Positions 16,160 to 24,627 of a DNA stretch of 64,000 bases are shown piece after piece. The notes below the pieces were generated by a model, which was given only the letters and a program-made list of their open reading frames with translations, did not search any database and was not told where the DNA came from. The position numbers were made by a program, and so were the translations under genes. This DNA comes from Sarcina sp. DSM 11001 (GTDB lineage: Bacteria > Bacillota > Clostridia > Lachnospirales > Lachnospiraceae). The DNA is taken from positions 46,068 to 110,067 of the forward strand of contig NZ_FNFZ01000008.1 of assembly GCF_900101015.1 (NCBI RefSeq). The letters run 5' to 3'. Position 1 is the first letter of the stretch; each line of letters opens with the position of its first letter.

Positions 16160-18503
16160 TTCCTGCTGTCGTCCCTTGCTCTTTTTTCCTGCCTGTCGTG
16201 GTCTTTCTTACAGATGTCTTTTTTTCCGCAGGAGCGCTTGTCTTTGCGGCACGTTTCTTTGCCGTCTCTGCAGGAGGGGTTTCTCCGGCGGCCAGCGCCG
16301 CCTCCGCTTCCTTCTGGGCTTTGGTCTTCCTGGTCCGCTTTTTAGGGGCTTCAGCGGGAGCTTCCTGACCGGCAGCCTGAGCCGCTTCTGCTTCCTTCTG
16401 AGCCTTGGTCTTCCTGGTGGTCCGCTTCTTCGGCGCTTTCGCAGGGGCGTCTTCCGCCGGCAGCTCCGCGGGAGCCTCCGCCGGGGTCTCTCCTGCCTTC
16501 TCAGCCGGAACCTCTGCGGGAGCCTCCGCAGGAATCTCTGCTGATTTCTCCGCCGGGTTCTCTGCCGCAGGGGCGTCAGCAGTCACCTTTTCCTCCTCAG
16601 ATTCTGAGGATCCGGGCTTCTGCGGGGGTACATCTTTTTTCGTAAAAGGCTCGTTAAAGTTTGTCATCAGCCAGGCAAAATCATAGGCGGGAAGGCTGAC
16701 AGCCTTTGCGGCGCGGGGCTCGCCTGTGATCAGGTCGTAATAGTCCTCTGCCTCGTCGATCCAGGCTGTCTCGTCGCTGTCACTGAAATTGAAGAGAGCG
16801 ATGAGCTTCTGGCCTTTGAAATAGCGGCCGATTCCGAGGATGTGGTCGTTGTAGGGCTCGACGATCCATGTGTCGGCTTCGTTCTCAAAGACGTCATAGG
16901 CGGCGCGGATCTTTTCCATGACGCGGAGGGCGTTGAAGATCCTGCCGGGGCGGGTCGCCGGATCGTGGCGCTGGGCGACTTCGTCCCAGTCCAGATTTCC
17001 GCGGTGCAGGTAGCGGCTGTCCTCCCATTTGAGGGGATCCTCGTGGTAGGTGTAGTCGTTTTTCTGGCCGATCTCATCGCCGCTGTAGAGAACGGGGATG
17101 CCGCTCTGGGTGAGCAGGAAGGCGTGGAGCATGATATCCAGGCGGATCGAGCGGTCCAGCTTGGCTTCATCGCCCTCATATTCCGCCGCCTCAATGCCGC
17201 ACAGGGATGCGGTGGTCCCGCACAAGCGGGCATCGCCGAGGCGGGGGTCATTATTGTAGAGCTCACCGCGGGCATCACTGTCATAGCCCTGACCGGTCAG
17301 GTAGTCATTGAGGAATTTCTTGTGGGGGACCTCTTCCATCCCGAACTGCTTGAGGAATTTATAATCCAGGCCCCAGCCGATATCATCGTGGCAGCGCAGG
17401 TAATTCAGGAAGGTATATTCGTGAGGCAGGGCAAAAACAGTCTCCATCTGGTGGCGGAGAAGCCTCACGTCATGGGTCGCAACGGTGTGCCATGTGCTGG
17501 CCATCGTAGTCACGTTGTAGATCATATGGCACTCGGGCTTCTCCAGGGTCCCGAAATAGGGAACGACCTTGGAGGGCTCCATGACGATCTCGCCCAGGAG
17601 CAGTGTTCCGGGGCAGACGACCTCTGTAGCCATGCGCATCAGACGGACCAGGGTATGGACCTGGGGGAGGTTGCGGCAGTCGGTGCCCAGTTCCTTCCAG
17701 ATGTAAGGTGTCGCGTCCAGGCGGATGATGTCCACACCGTGGTTGCAGAGGTTGAGCATATCGGCAGTCATATCATTGAAGACCACTGGATTCGCATAAT
17801 TCAGATCCCACTGATAGGGATAGAAAGTGGTCATGACCACCTTGCCGGCTTCCTCACACCAGGTAAAATTGCCCGGAGCAGTCGTCGGGAAGACCTGGGG
17901 GACAGTTTTTTCAAATTCATTCGGAATATCCCAGTCGTCATAGAAGAAATATCTGTCCTGATATTCCTTTTCGCCGGCGCGGGCGCGCTTCGCCCACTCA
18001 TGGTCCTCGCTCGTGTGGTTCATGACGAAGTCAAGGCAGACGCACATGCCGTGGGAATGGCAGGCATCGCCCAGATCGGCGAGGTCTTCCATGGTCCCCA
18101 GCTCAGGCTGCACCTTGCGGAAATCAGCGACTGCATAACCGCCGTCGCTCCTGCCTGCAGGACTCTCCAGCAGGGGCATCAGGTGAATGTAGTTAAGGCC
18201 GCATTCCTCCAGATAGTCCAGGTGCTCGCGGACACCCTTGAGCGTGCCGGCAAAGCAGTTGGTGTACATAAGCATGCCGAGCATGTCATTTCCCTTGTAC
18301 CAGCCTGTCTCTTCCTCCCTCATCTGATCCCACTGTTTGAGGGCATCCGATCTCTGCACATAGTAGTCGTGGAGCATGCCGCAGAAATACTCAAAGGCCT
18401 GCTGGTCGTTATGGTAGAGCTCCGCATAAAGCCATTTCAGCTCATCGTAGTGCCTGGCCAGCCGTTCCGAAAACTCCGGCTCCCAATTTTTTTCTTCAAA
18501 CAT
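16149..18503 (-). CDS. Amylosucrase-like GH13 enzyme with a basic, histone-H1-like tail
   Basis: The start at 18503 (MFEEKNWEPEF) is preceded by GGAGGG at 8 bases; this gives 784 residues. Residues 1 to about 590 follow amylosucrase (GH13 subfamily 4): LKGVREHLDYLEECGLNYIH, SDGGYAVADF, nucleophile Asp in DIIRLDATPYIW, acid Glu in LLLGEIVM, and CHDDIGW. Amylosucrase builds alpha-1,4-glucan from sucrose and releases fructose. There is no signal peptide, so it acts in the cytoplasm. The last ~190 residues are odd: a Pro/Ala/Glu-rich stretch, then Lys/Ala/Thr/Pro-rich repeats (KKRTTRKTKAQKEAEAA, KKRTRKTKAQKEAEAALA) ending in RKTTTGRKKEQ. Subfamily placement is from memory of the family motifs. 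Confidence 0.88.
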   Translation of the reverse strand: MFEEKNWEPEFSERLARHYDELKWLYAELYHNDQQAFEYFCGMLHDYYVQRSDALKQWDQMREEETGWYKGNDMLGMLMYTNCFAGTLKGVREHLDYLEECGLNYIHLMPLLESPAGRSDGGYAVADFRKVQPELGTMEDLADLGDACHSHGMCVCLDFVMNHTSEDHEWAKRARAGEKEYQDRYFFYDDWDIPNEFEKTVPQVFPTTAPGNFTWCEEAGKVVMTTFYPYQWDLNYANPVVFNDMTADMLNLCNHGVDIIRLDATPYIWKELGTDCRNLPQVHTLVRLMRMATEVVCPGTLLLGEIVMEPSKVVPYFGTLEKPECHMIYNVTTMASTWHTVATHDVRLLRHQMETVFALPHEYTFLNYLRCHDDIGWGLDYKFLKQFGMEEVPHKKFLNDYLTGQGYDSDARGELYNNDPRLGDARLCGTTASLCGIEAAEYEGDEAKLDRSIRLDIMLHAFLLTQSGIPVLYSGDEIGQKNDYTYHEDPLKWEDSRYLHRGNLDWDEVAQRHDPATRPGRIFNALRVMEKIRAAYDVFENEADTWIVEPYNDHILGIGRYFKGQKLIALFNFSDSDETAWIDEAEDYYDLITGEPRAAKAVSLPAYDFAWLMTNFNEPFTKKDVPPQKPGSSESEEEKVTADAPAAENPAEKSAEIPAEAPAEVPAEKAGETPAEAPAELPAEDAPAKAPKKRTTRKTKAQKEAEAAQAAGQEAPAEAPKKRTRKTKAQKEAEAALAAGETPPAETAKKRAAKTSAPAEKKTSVRKTTTGRKKEQGTTAGNDN

Positions 18504-18690
18504 TTCCGTATCCCTCCTGACTGTGATCACCCCTGCAGCTCCGCCGGAACTGTAACCGGCTGCCGAAACTGTCCACACTCTTTCGCGGCCGCAGACAGCA
18601 GCCGGCTGCAGGTATTTGCTTGTGCCCTCACATGGCCGCAGTACTCAAACAGAAGCAGACAGGCTGTCAGCCTTTGTAAGAAGCGCGGCA

Positions 18691-18744
18691 TGTAATCGTT
18701 TTCATAACTTTTTATATTATAAAAAATATATAAACTCTCCGCAA
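18691..18744 (-). promoter_or_regulatory. Amylosucrase–lacI promoter with cre/LacI-type operator
   Basis: On the minus strand, TTGCGG (18739–18744) and a perfect TATAAT (18716–18721) are 17 bases apart. The site TGTAATCGTTTTCA (18691–18704, plus strand) fully matches TGWNANCGNTNWCA and begins 12 bases after the -10 box. Spacing and sequence mirror the EIIBCA promoter. The leader would be about 200 bases. Confidence 0.82.
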
Positions 18745-18870
18745 TTCGCAAACCTATGAAGATAAAGTATAAAATTTGTGTAAATTGCACAAAAGACATC
18801 CTGCAGAAGGTATTGTTTTCTTCATCTGTGACGAATAATCACTCGCAAATACTTGCTGGAAATATGTTTT

Positions 18871-19013
18871 CGGATAATTGTCCGCAGGTCATACAACGGG
18901 AAGTTTCTTACGGATAATTGTCCGCAGGTCTTTACCGCAGGTAGTTTCTTTCTGATAATTGTCTGCAGGCAATTATCCGGGTAATTATCTTGCGGATAAT
19001 TGCCTGCAGGACT
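18871..19013. repeat. Array of 40–41-base repeats, each with a near-palindromic core
   Basis: Units start at 18871, 18911, 18952 and 18993. Each opens with CGGATAATTGTCCGCAGG or a close variant. The core GGATAATTGTCC is a palindrome around AATT. The spacing of about 41 bases is close to four helical turns, so the cores would face the same side of the DNA. The array lies between the GH13 terminator and the amylosucrase promoter. Confidence 0.85.
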
Positions 19014-19033
19014 CCCTCGCAAGTCTTGTGCAG

Positions 19034-19081
19034 TGAAAAAGAAAACAGGCACTTTGCCGCTCTGCCGCGGCTCTGTGCCTG
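19034..19081 (-). terminator. Terminator of the second GH13 gene
   Basis: On the minus strand CAGGCAC pairs with GTGCCTG (19046–19052, 19075–19081), with an inner GCCGC/GCGGC stem, followed by TTTTCTTTTTC. Confidence 0.87.
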
Positions 19082-19094
19082 CTCTCATTTTTAT

Positions 19095-21653
19095 TTATCT
19101 TTTTTCTGTCTGCCTCCAGCGGAGCAGTATCCCTGACTCCGGCGGAAGACAGAGACGGATCCAGCCCCCGTGGACGGAAACCTTCCCCGGGAGTTTCTCC
19201 TTCGGTTTTTCTGAAACAGATTCTTCCGGGGCGGTTTTCTCTTCCCCTATTCCGCCTGCCGCGGATTCACCCAGGGCGGTTTTTTCTTTTCCTGATACGC
19301 CTGCCGCGGATTCACCCGGGGCGGTTTTTCCTTCCCCTGTTCCGCCTGCCGCGGATTCACCCGGGGCGGTTTTTCCTTCCCCTGTTCCGCCTGCCGCGGA
19401 TTCATCCGGGGCGGTTTTTTCTTTTCCTGTTCCGCCTGCCGCGGATTTTTCTGACATGGTTTTCCCTGAAGCCTTTTTTTCTGAGGCGGGTTCTTCCGAT
19501 ATAAATCCCCCGCGTCTGGTCAGAAAAGCATATTCCAGTTCCGCTTGCGGAGGAATCCCCGCGCAGAGAACGTCCGCTTCATAATCGATCTCAATATAGT
19601 TGATATTGATAAGGACGATCCAGGATTCCGCAGGGACGGGACGGATTCCTGCAGGGCTGTTCCTGTTCCCGCCGGAAGGCCTTCCGGCACAGCCGCGGAA
19701 AAACCGGGCATAGGCCAGGACGCCGTCTTCGTCCGCGAGCCGCACCAGAGACCCCCTGCGCAGGGCTTTACTGGCACGCCGGAGGGCGATCAGATCTTTG
19801 TGGCACCGGATAAGCTCTTTGTCCTCGTGTCCCCATGGATAAGTCCTGCGGTTGTCGGGATCCGTAAATCCTGTCAGCCCCGCTTCATCCCCGTAATAGA
19901 TGGTCGGAGCCCCGGGCCATGTCATCTGAATGAGCACTGCCTGGCGCATGACCTCCATGTGAGTGCCCTGAAGGGCTGCCGCACAGCCCAGGCTCTGGAC
20001 TCTCCCCACGACGCGGTTGGTGCGCGTCAGGAACCGGGAATGGTCATGGTTGGAGAGCTGGTTCATGCTGACCCTCAGCGCCGCTTCCGGCAGGGCATTC
20101 CGGTTCATTCCTCCCGCTTCTCTCCAGAACGCTGTGGGATCACCGTAGAGGTCCTCTCTCCTGGCATCGCTGTGTTTTTCCATCCCGGTGAGAAAACCTG
20201 TCAGTGGTTCCATGAAAAACTCGTAGTTCATGATGGTGTCCCACTCTTCTCCCTGCAGCCATTTCTGGGAATCCGTATAGTTTTCCGCCAGAATGACAGC
20301 CTCCGGATTGGCCTTCTTCACAGCTTTCCGGAAGCGTTTCCAGAACTGATGGTTAAAGGAGGGGGAATAGCCGAGGTCCGCGGCGACATCCAGCCGCCAG
20401 CCGTCCGCGCAATAGGGCGGAGAGACCCATTTTTTCCCGATCCTTATGATCTCCCGGCAGAGTTCCTCGGAACCATCATAGTTCAGTTTCGGAAGCGTCT
20501 CGAATTTCCACCATGCGTCATAGGTATCGTTGGAAGGCCATTCACTGTTGGCAAAGCGGAAATACTCCGCATAGGGCGACCTTCGCGACGCCTTGGCTCC
20601 CCTGATCCCGTCCGGGAGTTTCTCATAGATCTTCTCCGCGTCCATCCAGCGGTGGAAAGAGCCGCAGTGATTGAACACTCCGTCCAGGATGACGCGGATC
20701 CCTCTCGAGTGGGCTTCCCGGACCAGCTTTGCAAAGAGCCTGTCGCTCGCTTCGAGATTGGCCGGATCCGTTACCCGGACCAGGTAGCGCTCCGCATTCT
20801 GATTGGTCAGTTTTTTTCTTGAGGAGGATTTCCTGCTCCGCAGTTCTGTTCCATGCGCTGTCCCGGAAGCCAGACTCCGGCTCCGCACTCTGCCGCCAGG
20901 CCGGTCCCCCTTCGGCTTCTGTCCCTGCAGGGATGGATCCGGGAACAGCAGATTCCCCTTGTCCCGGACGATCCTGCCGATATGAGGGTCGATATGTTCA
21001 TAATCCTGGGTATCGTATTTGTGGCTGGACGGCGACAGAAAGATCGGGTTCAGGTAGATCCCTTCGACACCGAGGTCCTGCAGGTAATCCAGCTTATCGA
21101 TCACCCCCTGCAGGTCTCCGCCGTAAAACTCCATGTATCCACAGGAGGATGGCGGCCGGTCCCAGTCGCGGATCTGCCTGACGGGTTTCCCCAGATAGGA
21201 ATACTCCCCGTCCAGTACATCGTTGGAGGGATCCCCGTTGCAGAAGCGGTCGACAAAGATCTGATACAGCACTGCGCCCTCCGCCCAGTGCGGCGGGTCA
21301 AATCCCGGGATGACATGCCAGTAGTCCTCGGGGCGGATCGTATTGCGTATTCCGCGCCGGGAATAGCGGAACCTCCGCCCCCGGGAGATGATTTCAAAAT
21401 AATATCTGAGAGGAGTTTTTGTGACTTCAAACTGCACGGCGTAATAGTCGAAGCAGCCGTCGGATTCCTCGCGGTGCATGCGCAGCCAGCTGGTCCCTGT
21501 CACCAGGAAACAGGACTGGGCTTCTCCCGCGTCGATCCGCAGCCGGATGGTGACTTTCTCGAACATCTTCGGACAGGGAGGAGTTATGTAGTCCGCTGTT
21601 GTATCACTGAATACCGCTCTGAGAGCAGGCTCCCTGTTATCTCTGTCAGACAT
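19095..21653 (-). CDS. GH13 neopullulanase/cyclomaltodextrinase-like enzyme with repeat insertion
   Basis: The start at 21653 (MSDRDNREPALRAVF) has AGAGGAA seven bases upstream and gives 852 residues; upstream open frame lacks a ribosome site and is mostly a dispersed repeat. An N-terminal beta-sandwich is followed by the GH13 barrel: AVLYQIFVDRF, DGVFNHCG, nucleophile Asp in GWRLDVAADLG, acid Glu in VILAENYTD, and LSNHDHSRF. There is no signal peptide, so the enzyme probably hydrolyses maltodextrins in the cytoplasm. Two insertions are unusual: a Ser/Arg/Lys-rich loop between IGRIVRDKGN and YLVRVTDPANLE, and a 15-residue repeat array inside the C-terminal beta domain. With the amylosucrase it could remodel an internal alpha-glucan. 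Confidence 0.92.
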   Translation of the reverse strand: MSDRDNREPALRAVFSDTTADYITPPCPKMFEKVTIRLRIDAGEAQSCFLVTGTSWLRMHREESDGCFDYYAVQFEVTKTPLRYYFEIISRGRRFRYSRRGIRNTIRPEDYWHVIPGFDPPHWAEGAVLYQIFVDRFCNGDPSNDVLDGEYSYLGKPVRQIRDWDRPPSSCGYMEFYGGDLQGVIDKLDYLQDLGVEGIYLNPIFLSPSSHKYDTQDYEHIDPHIGRIVRDKGNLLFPDPSLQGQKPKGDRPGGRVRSRSLASGTAHGTELRSRKSSSRKKLTNQNAERYLVRVTDPANLEASDRLFAKLVREAHSRGIRVILDGVFNHCGSFHRWMDAEKIYEKLPDGIRGAKASRRSPYAEYFRFANSEWPSNDTYDAWWKFETLPKLNYDGSEELCREIIRIGKKWVSPPYCADGWRLDVAADLGYSPSFNHQFWKRFRKAVKKANPEAVILAENYTDSQKWLQGEEWDTIMNYEFFMEPLTGFLTGMEKHSDARREDLYGDPTAFWREAGGMNRNALPEAALRVSMNQLSNHDHSRFLTRTNRVVGRVQSLGCAAALQGTHMEVMRQAVLIQMTWPGAPTIYYGDEAGLTGFTDPDNRRTYPWGHEDKELIRCHKDLIALRRASKALRRGSLVRLADEDGVLAYARFFRGCAGRPSGGNRNSPAGIRPVPAESWIVLININYIEIDYEADVLCAGIPPQAELEYAFLTRRGGFISEEPASEKKASGKTMSEKSAAGGTGKEKTAPDESAAGGTGEGKTAPGESAAGGTGEGKTAPGESAAGVSGKEKTALGESAAGGIGEEKTAPEESVSEKPKEKLPGKVSVHGGWIRLCLPPESGILLRWRQTEKR
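19209..19455 (-). repeat. 45-base tandem repeats (15-residue units) inside the GH13 C-domain
   Basis: Exact 45-base units lie at 19254–19298, 19299–19343, 19344–19388 and 19389–19433, with degenerate flanking copies. They encode variants of ESAAGGTGEGKTAPG. The array interrupts the C-terminal beta domain: recognisable strands occur on both sides (WIVLININYIEIDYEA before, WIRLCLPPESGILLRW after). Confidence 0.92.
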
Positions 21654-21956
21654 AAGCAATTCCTCTGAACTCTCTCGCTCTTTTCGTTCCCGTCCAGCCC
21701 CTGCCGGGGTACGGCCGGAAACGTGAAAAATCTCCAGGCCGGTCAACGAGTGACCGTCTGCCTCATTTCTATGTGTTCCCTGCAGTTCCAGACCGTCTCG
21801 AAACCCGGGCGGAACGGCGAAAATCTTTATATTCTCTGAAAAGGTTACGCCCCCGCAGCCTGAGGCCGCAGAGGCGTCTGGTACATGGTCCGGGTTCAGG
21901 CTGTCCTGAATGGCCGTAAAAAGCTGTCGGACAAAAGAGATCATACTTGTGGCCAT

Positions 21957-22003
21957 GGGCGAGTGCCCGCAAACATGTATGAATAAACTACGCGCTGCTC
22001 CGC
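21957..22003. repeat. Dispersed repeat, family B copy 2
   Basis: Forty-seven bases identical but for one to 2072–2118. It lies between the GH13 and ftsH genes. A related small motif, CCGGTCAACGAGTGACCG and variants, occurs at 21739–21756, at 22023–22041 and after the family A element at 57547. Confidence 0.75.
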
Positions 22004-22047
22004 CAACCGGATCCCTTCGAGACCGGTCAGCGAATGAACCGTAAGGA

Positions 22048-23898
22048 TCACACTCCGGCTTCCGCAGGAGTCACACGGTCCTGAAACAGCCTGTCAAATT
22101 CCTCTCCCGTAAGCTTTTCCTTCTCCATGAGGAGATCAGCCGCGCGGTACAGGATATCCTTGTTTTCGGAAATGATCTTTTTCGCCTTCGCGTAGCAGTC
22201 CTCGATGATCGTCCGGATCTCCTTGTCGATCTCTCCGGCCATATATTCACTGTTCCGCTTTTCATGCCCTATATCATAGCCCAGGAAAACATCCTCTCCG
22301 CCCTGCTCGTAGTTGATGGTACCGATCGACGGGGACATGCCGTAGCGGGTGACCATCTGGCGGGCGATGTTAGTCGCCTGTTTGATGTCCTGGGACGCGC
22401 CGGTGGTGATATCGTCAAGGACGAGCTCCTCCGCGATGCGCCCGCCCAGACTGACCATGATCTCCTGGAGCATGCGCCCCCTGGTGAAATACATTTCATC
22501 CCGGTCCGGAAGCGGCATGGTATAGCCGCCGGCCCCTATACCGGTAGGGATCACGGAGATCGTGTAGACATTGCCGACATCCGGAAGCTCATGGAAGAGG
22601 ATGGCATGCCCGGTCTCGTGGAAGGCAGTGATCCTTTTTTCCTTTTCCGAGATCACATGGCTCTTTTTCTCCGTGCCGATCCCGATCTTGATAAAGGCAT
22701 TCTTGATATCGGACTGGACGATATAAGGTCTGTCCGCTTTTGCGGCGGCGATGGCCGCCTCATTGAGGAGGTTTTCCAGATCCGCTCCGGCAAAACCGGC
22801 CGTCGTGCGGGCGATCTCTGCCAGGTCCACGTCATCGCCCAGAGGCTTGTTGGCGGCATGGACCTTGAGGATCTCCTCTCTGCCCTTTACATCGGGGCGG
22901 CCGACAGAGACCTTGCGGTCAAAACGGCCCGGGCGCAGGATGGCGGGGTCAAGGACATCCACACGGTTTGTGGCCGCCATGACAATGATGCCCTCATTGA
23001 CGCCGAAACCGTCCATTTCAACAAGGAGCTGGTTCAGGGTCTGCTCCCTCTCATCGTGGGATCCGCCGAGGCCTGTCCCTCTGCGGCGGGCGACTGCATC
23101 GATCTCATCGATGAAGACGATGCAGGGGGAATTCTTTTTGGCTTCTTCAAACATGTCGCGGACGCGGGACGCGCCGACACCGACGAACATTTCCACAAAA
23201 TCAGAGCCGGAAATGCTGAAAAACGGCACCTTCGCCTCGCCGGCAACTGCTCTGGCGAGGAGGGTCTTGCCCGTGCCGGGGGCTCCCTCAAGGAGCACGC
23301 CCTTGGGGATCCGGGCACCGACCTTCGTATACTTTGCGGGGCTGCGCAGGAAATCTATGATCTCCTCCAGGTCTGACTTTTCCTCCTCCAGGCCGGCGAC
23401 CTGTTTGAAGGTCACATTTTCACCCGTCGACAGCCTGGCTTTGCTCTTGCCGAAATTCATCATCCGGGCATTGCTTCCGCCCATATTCTGGCCGGACATC
23501 ATGTAAAAGAAAAAGAAGCAGATCCCCATGACCAGGATCATCGGCAGAATGCTGGTCATAAAAAGGTTTTCCGAGGGGATATCCCGGACTGTCGTATACA
23601 CTCCGGCCTCCCGGGCCATCTCCTCAATGTCCGAGATCACCGTCGCGTACAGATATTCACTCTTTTTGTCCCCGAGCTTCACGACCGCGTAGCCGGTCGC
23701 ATTGTCCTTGTTCGGGGCGATCTCCACAGCCTCGACACTGCCGGACTGGAGATCTTTCCTGAATTCTTCTTTTGTATATTCCCTCTCCCCTGTAGAAAAG
23801 TTATTTTTCAGGATCGGAGAAAAAAACAAAAAGAACAAGACTGCCATGATGACCAGTCCCATGTAGTTATTACTTCTTCTTGTCGGTGTCTTATCCAA
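22048..23898 (-). CDS. ftsH: ATP-dependent zinc metalloprotease FtsH (first copy)
   Basis: 616 residues, normal length. FtsH is a membrane-anchored hexameric AAA+ protease that removes misfolded membrane proteins and some regulators. Two membrane segments (about 13–30 and 113–133) flank an extracytoplasmic domain. Walker A is GAPGTGKT (205–212), Walker B is IVFIDEIDA, the second region of homology is [20 protein letters not shown], and the zinc site is AFHETGH. The start codon is TTG at 23898 with TAGGAG six bases upstream. Its place after hpt and tilS is the classical Firmicutes order. A second ftsH lies at 61598–63862. Confidence 0.97.
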   Translation of the reverse strand: MDKTPTRRSNNYMGLVIMAVLFFLFFSPILKNNFSTGEREYTKEEFRKDLQSGSVEAVEIAPNKDNATGYAVVKLGDKKSEYLYATVISDIEEMAREAGVYTTVRDIPSENLFMTSILPMILVMGICFFFFYMMSGQNMGGSNARMMNFGKSKARLSTGENVTFKQVAGLEEEKSDLEEIIDFLRSPAKYTKVGARIPKGVLLEGAPGTGKTLLARAVAGEAKVPFFSISGSDFVEMFVGVGASRVRDMFEEAKKNSPCIVFIDEIDAVARRRGTGLGGSHDEREQTLNQLLVEMDGFGVNEGIIVMAATNRVDVLDPAILRPGRFDRKVSVGRPDVKGREEILKVHAANKPLGDDVDLAEIARTTAGFAGADLENLLNEAAIAAAKADRPYIVQSDIKNAFIKIGIGTEKKSHVISEKEKRITAFHETGHAILFHELPDVGNVYTISVIPTGIGAGGYTMPLPDRDEMYFTRGRMLQEIMVSLGGRIAEELVLDDITTGASQDIKQATNIARQMVTRYGMSPSIGTINYEQGGEDVFLGYDIGHEKRNSEYMAGEIDKEIRTIIEDCYAKAKKIISENKDILYRAADLLMEKEKLTGEEFDRLFQDRVTPAEAGV

Positions 23899-24007
23899 AA
23901 TGTACTCCTACTGACGCTTCTTTTTAAATCTTTATCTTAAATCTTCATCGCGCAATACCCGCGGGCTCAGTCATGGAACAGATACACGGGCGGGTCTTGC
24001 TCTCTTC

Positions 24008-24547
24008 TTATTTTTCTGTCTCTTTGATCACGCCGATATAAGGCAGGTTCCTGTATCTCTGATCAAAATCCATTCCCCATCCTACCACGAAGGCATCCGG
24101 CACCTGGAATCCGAGATAATCAACCGTAATGTCGATCTCCGGGGCGCGGCGGGAGGGTTTGTCCAGCAGGGTGCAGAGGTGGACAGAAGCGGCTTCGCGG
24201 GTGCGGAACAGCTCCTGCAGGAAATGCAGCGTCCTGCCCGAATCGATAATGTCCTCCACAACAATGATATCCTTGCCCTTGAGAGGCTCCTCCAGATCCT
24301 TGATGATGCGCACGATCCCGCTCGAGGTCGACGAGCTGCCATAGCTTGACACAGACATAAAGTCAAAGGTCACGGGCACCGTGATCCGTTTCGCCAGCTC
24401 GCACATGAAAAACACGGCGCCGCGGAGAATGCAGATGAGGTGGACTTCCCTTCCCTCATAGTCCCTGCTGATCTGTTCTCCCAGAGCCCGTATCCTTTCA
24501 TTTACCTCTTCCTCGGTGAACATCACCTCTATTTTGTTTAAGTTCAT
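24008..24547 (-). CDS. hpt: Hypoxanthine phosphoribosyltransferase
   Basis: 179 residues. It salvages hypoxanthine and guanine to IMP and GMP using PRPP. The PRPP-binding loop is VVEDIIDSGRTL, and the C-terminal part has VPDAFVVGWGMDFDQRYRNL, typical of the bacterial Hpt family. It lies between tilS and ftsH, as in Bacillus, where TilS and Hpt jointly influence ftsH expression. Start at 24547. Confidence 0.97.
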   Translation of the reverse strand: MNLNKIEVMFTEEEVNERIRALGEQISRDYEGREVHLICILRGAVFFMCELAKRITVPVTFDFMSVSSYGSSSTSSGIVRIIKDLEEPLKGKDIIVVEDIIDSGRTLHFLQELFRTREAASVHLCTLLDKPSRRAPEIDITVDYLGFQVPDAFVVGWGMDFDQRYRNLPYIGVIKETEK

Positions 24548-24627
24548 CCTGTATTCTCCCTTGTATAAAAGATGGTCTTATATAAAAGATGGTCTGTAAC
24601 AACTGTAAATAAGGGTGTATGACCGCA

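Noticed and set aside
18871-19013. Regularly spaced repeats as a possible CRISPR array
   Set aside because: The whole 41-base unit repeats with drift, there are no distinct unique spacers of constant length, and no cas genes are present.
19000-19584. 194-codon plus-strand frame rich in PPAADSP repeats
   Set aside because: It is the complement of the in-frame 45-base repeats of the GH13 gene and lacks a ribosome site.
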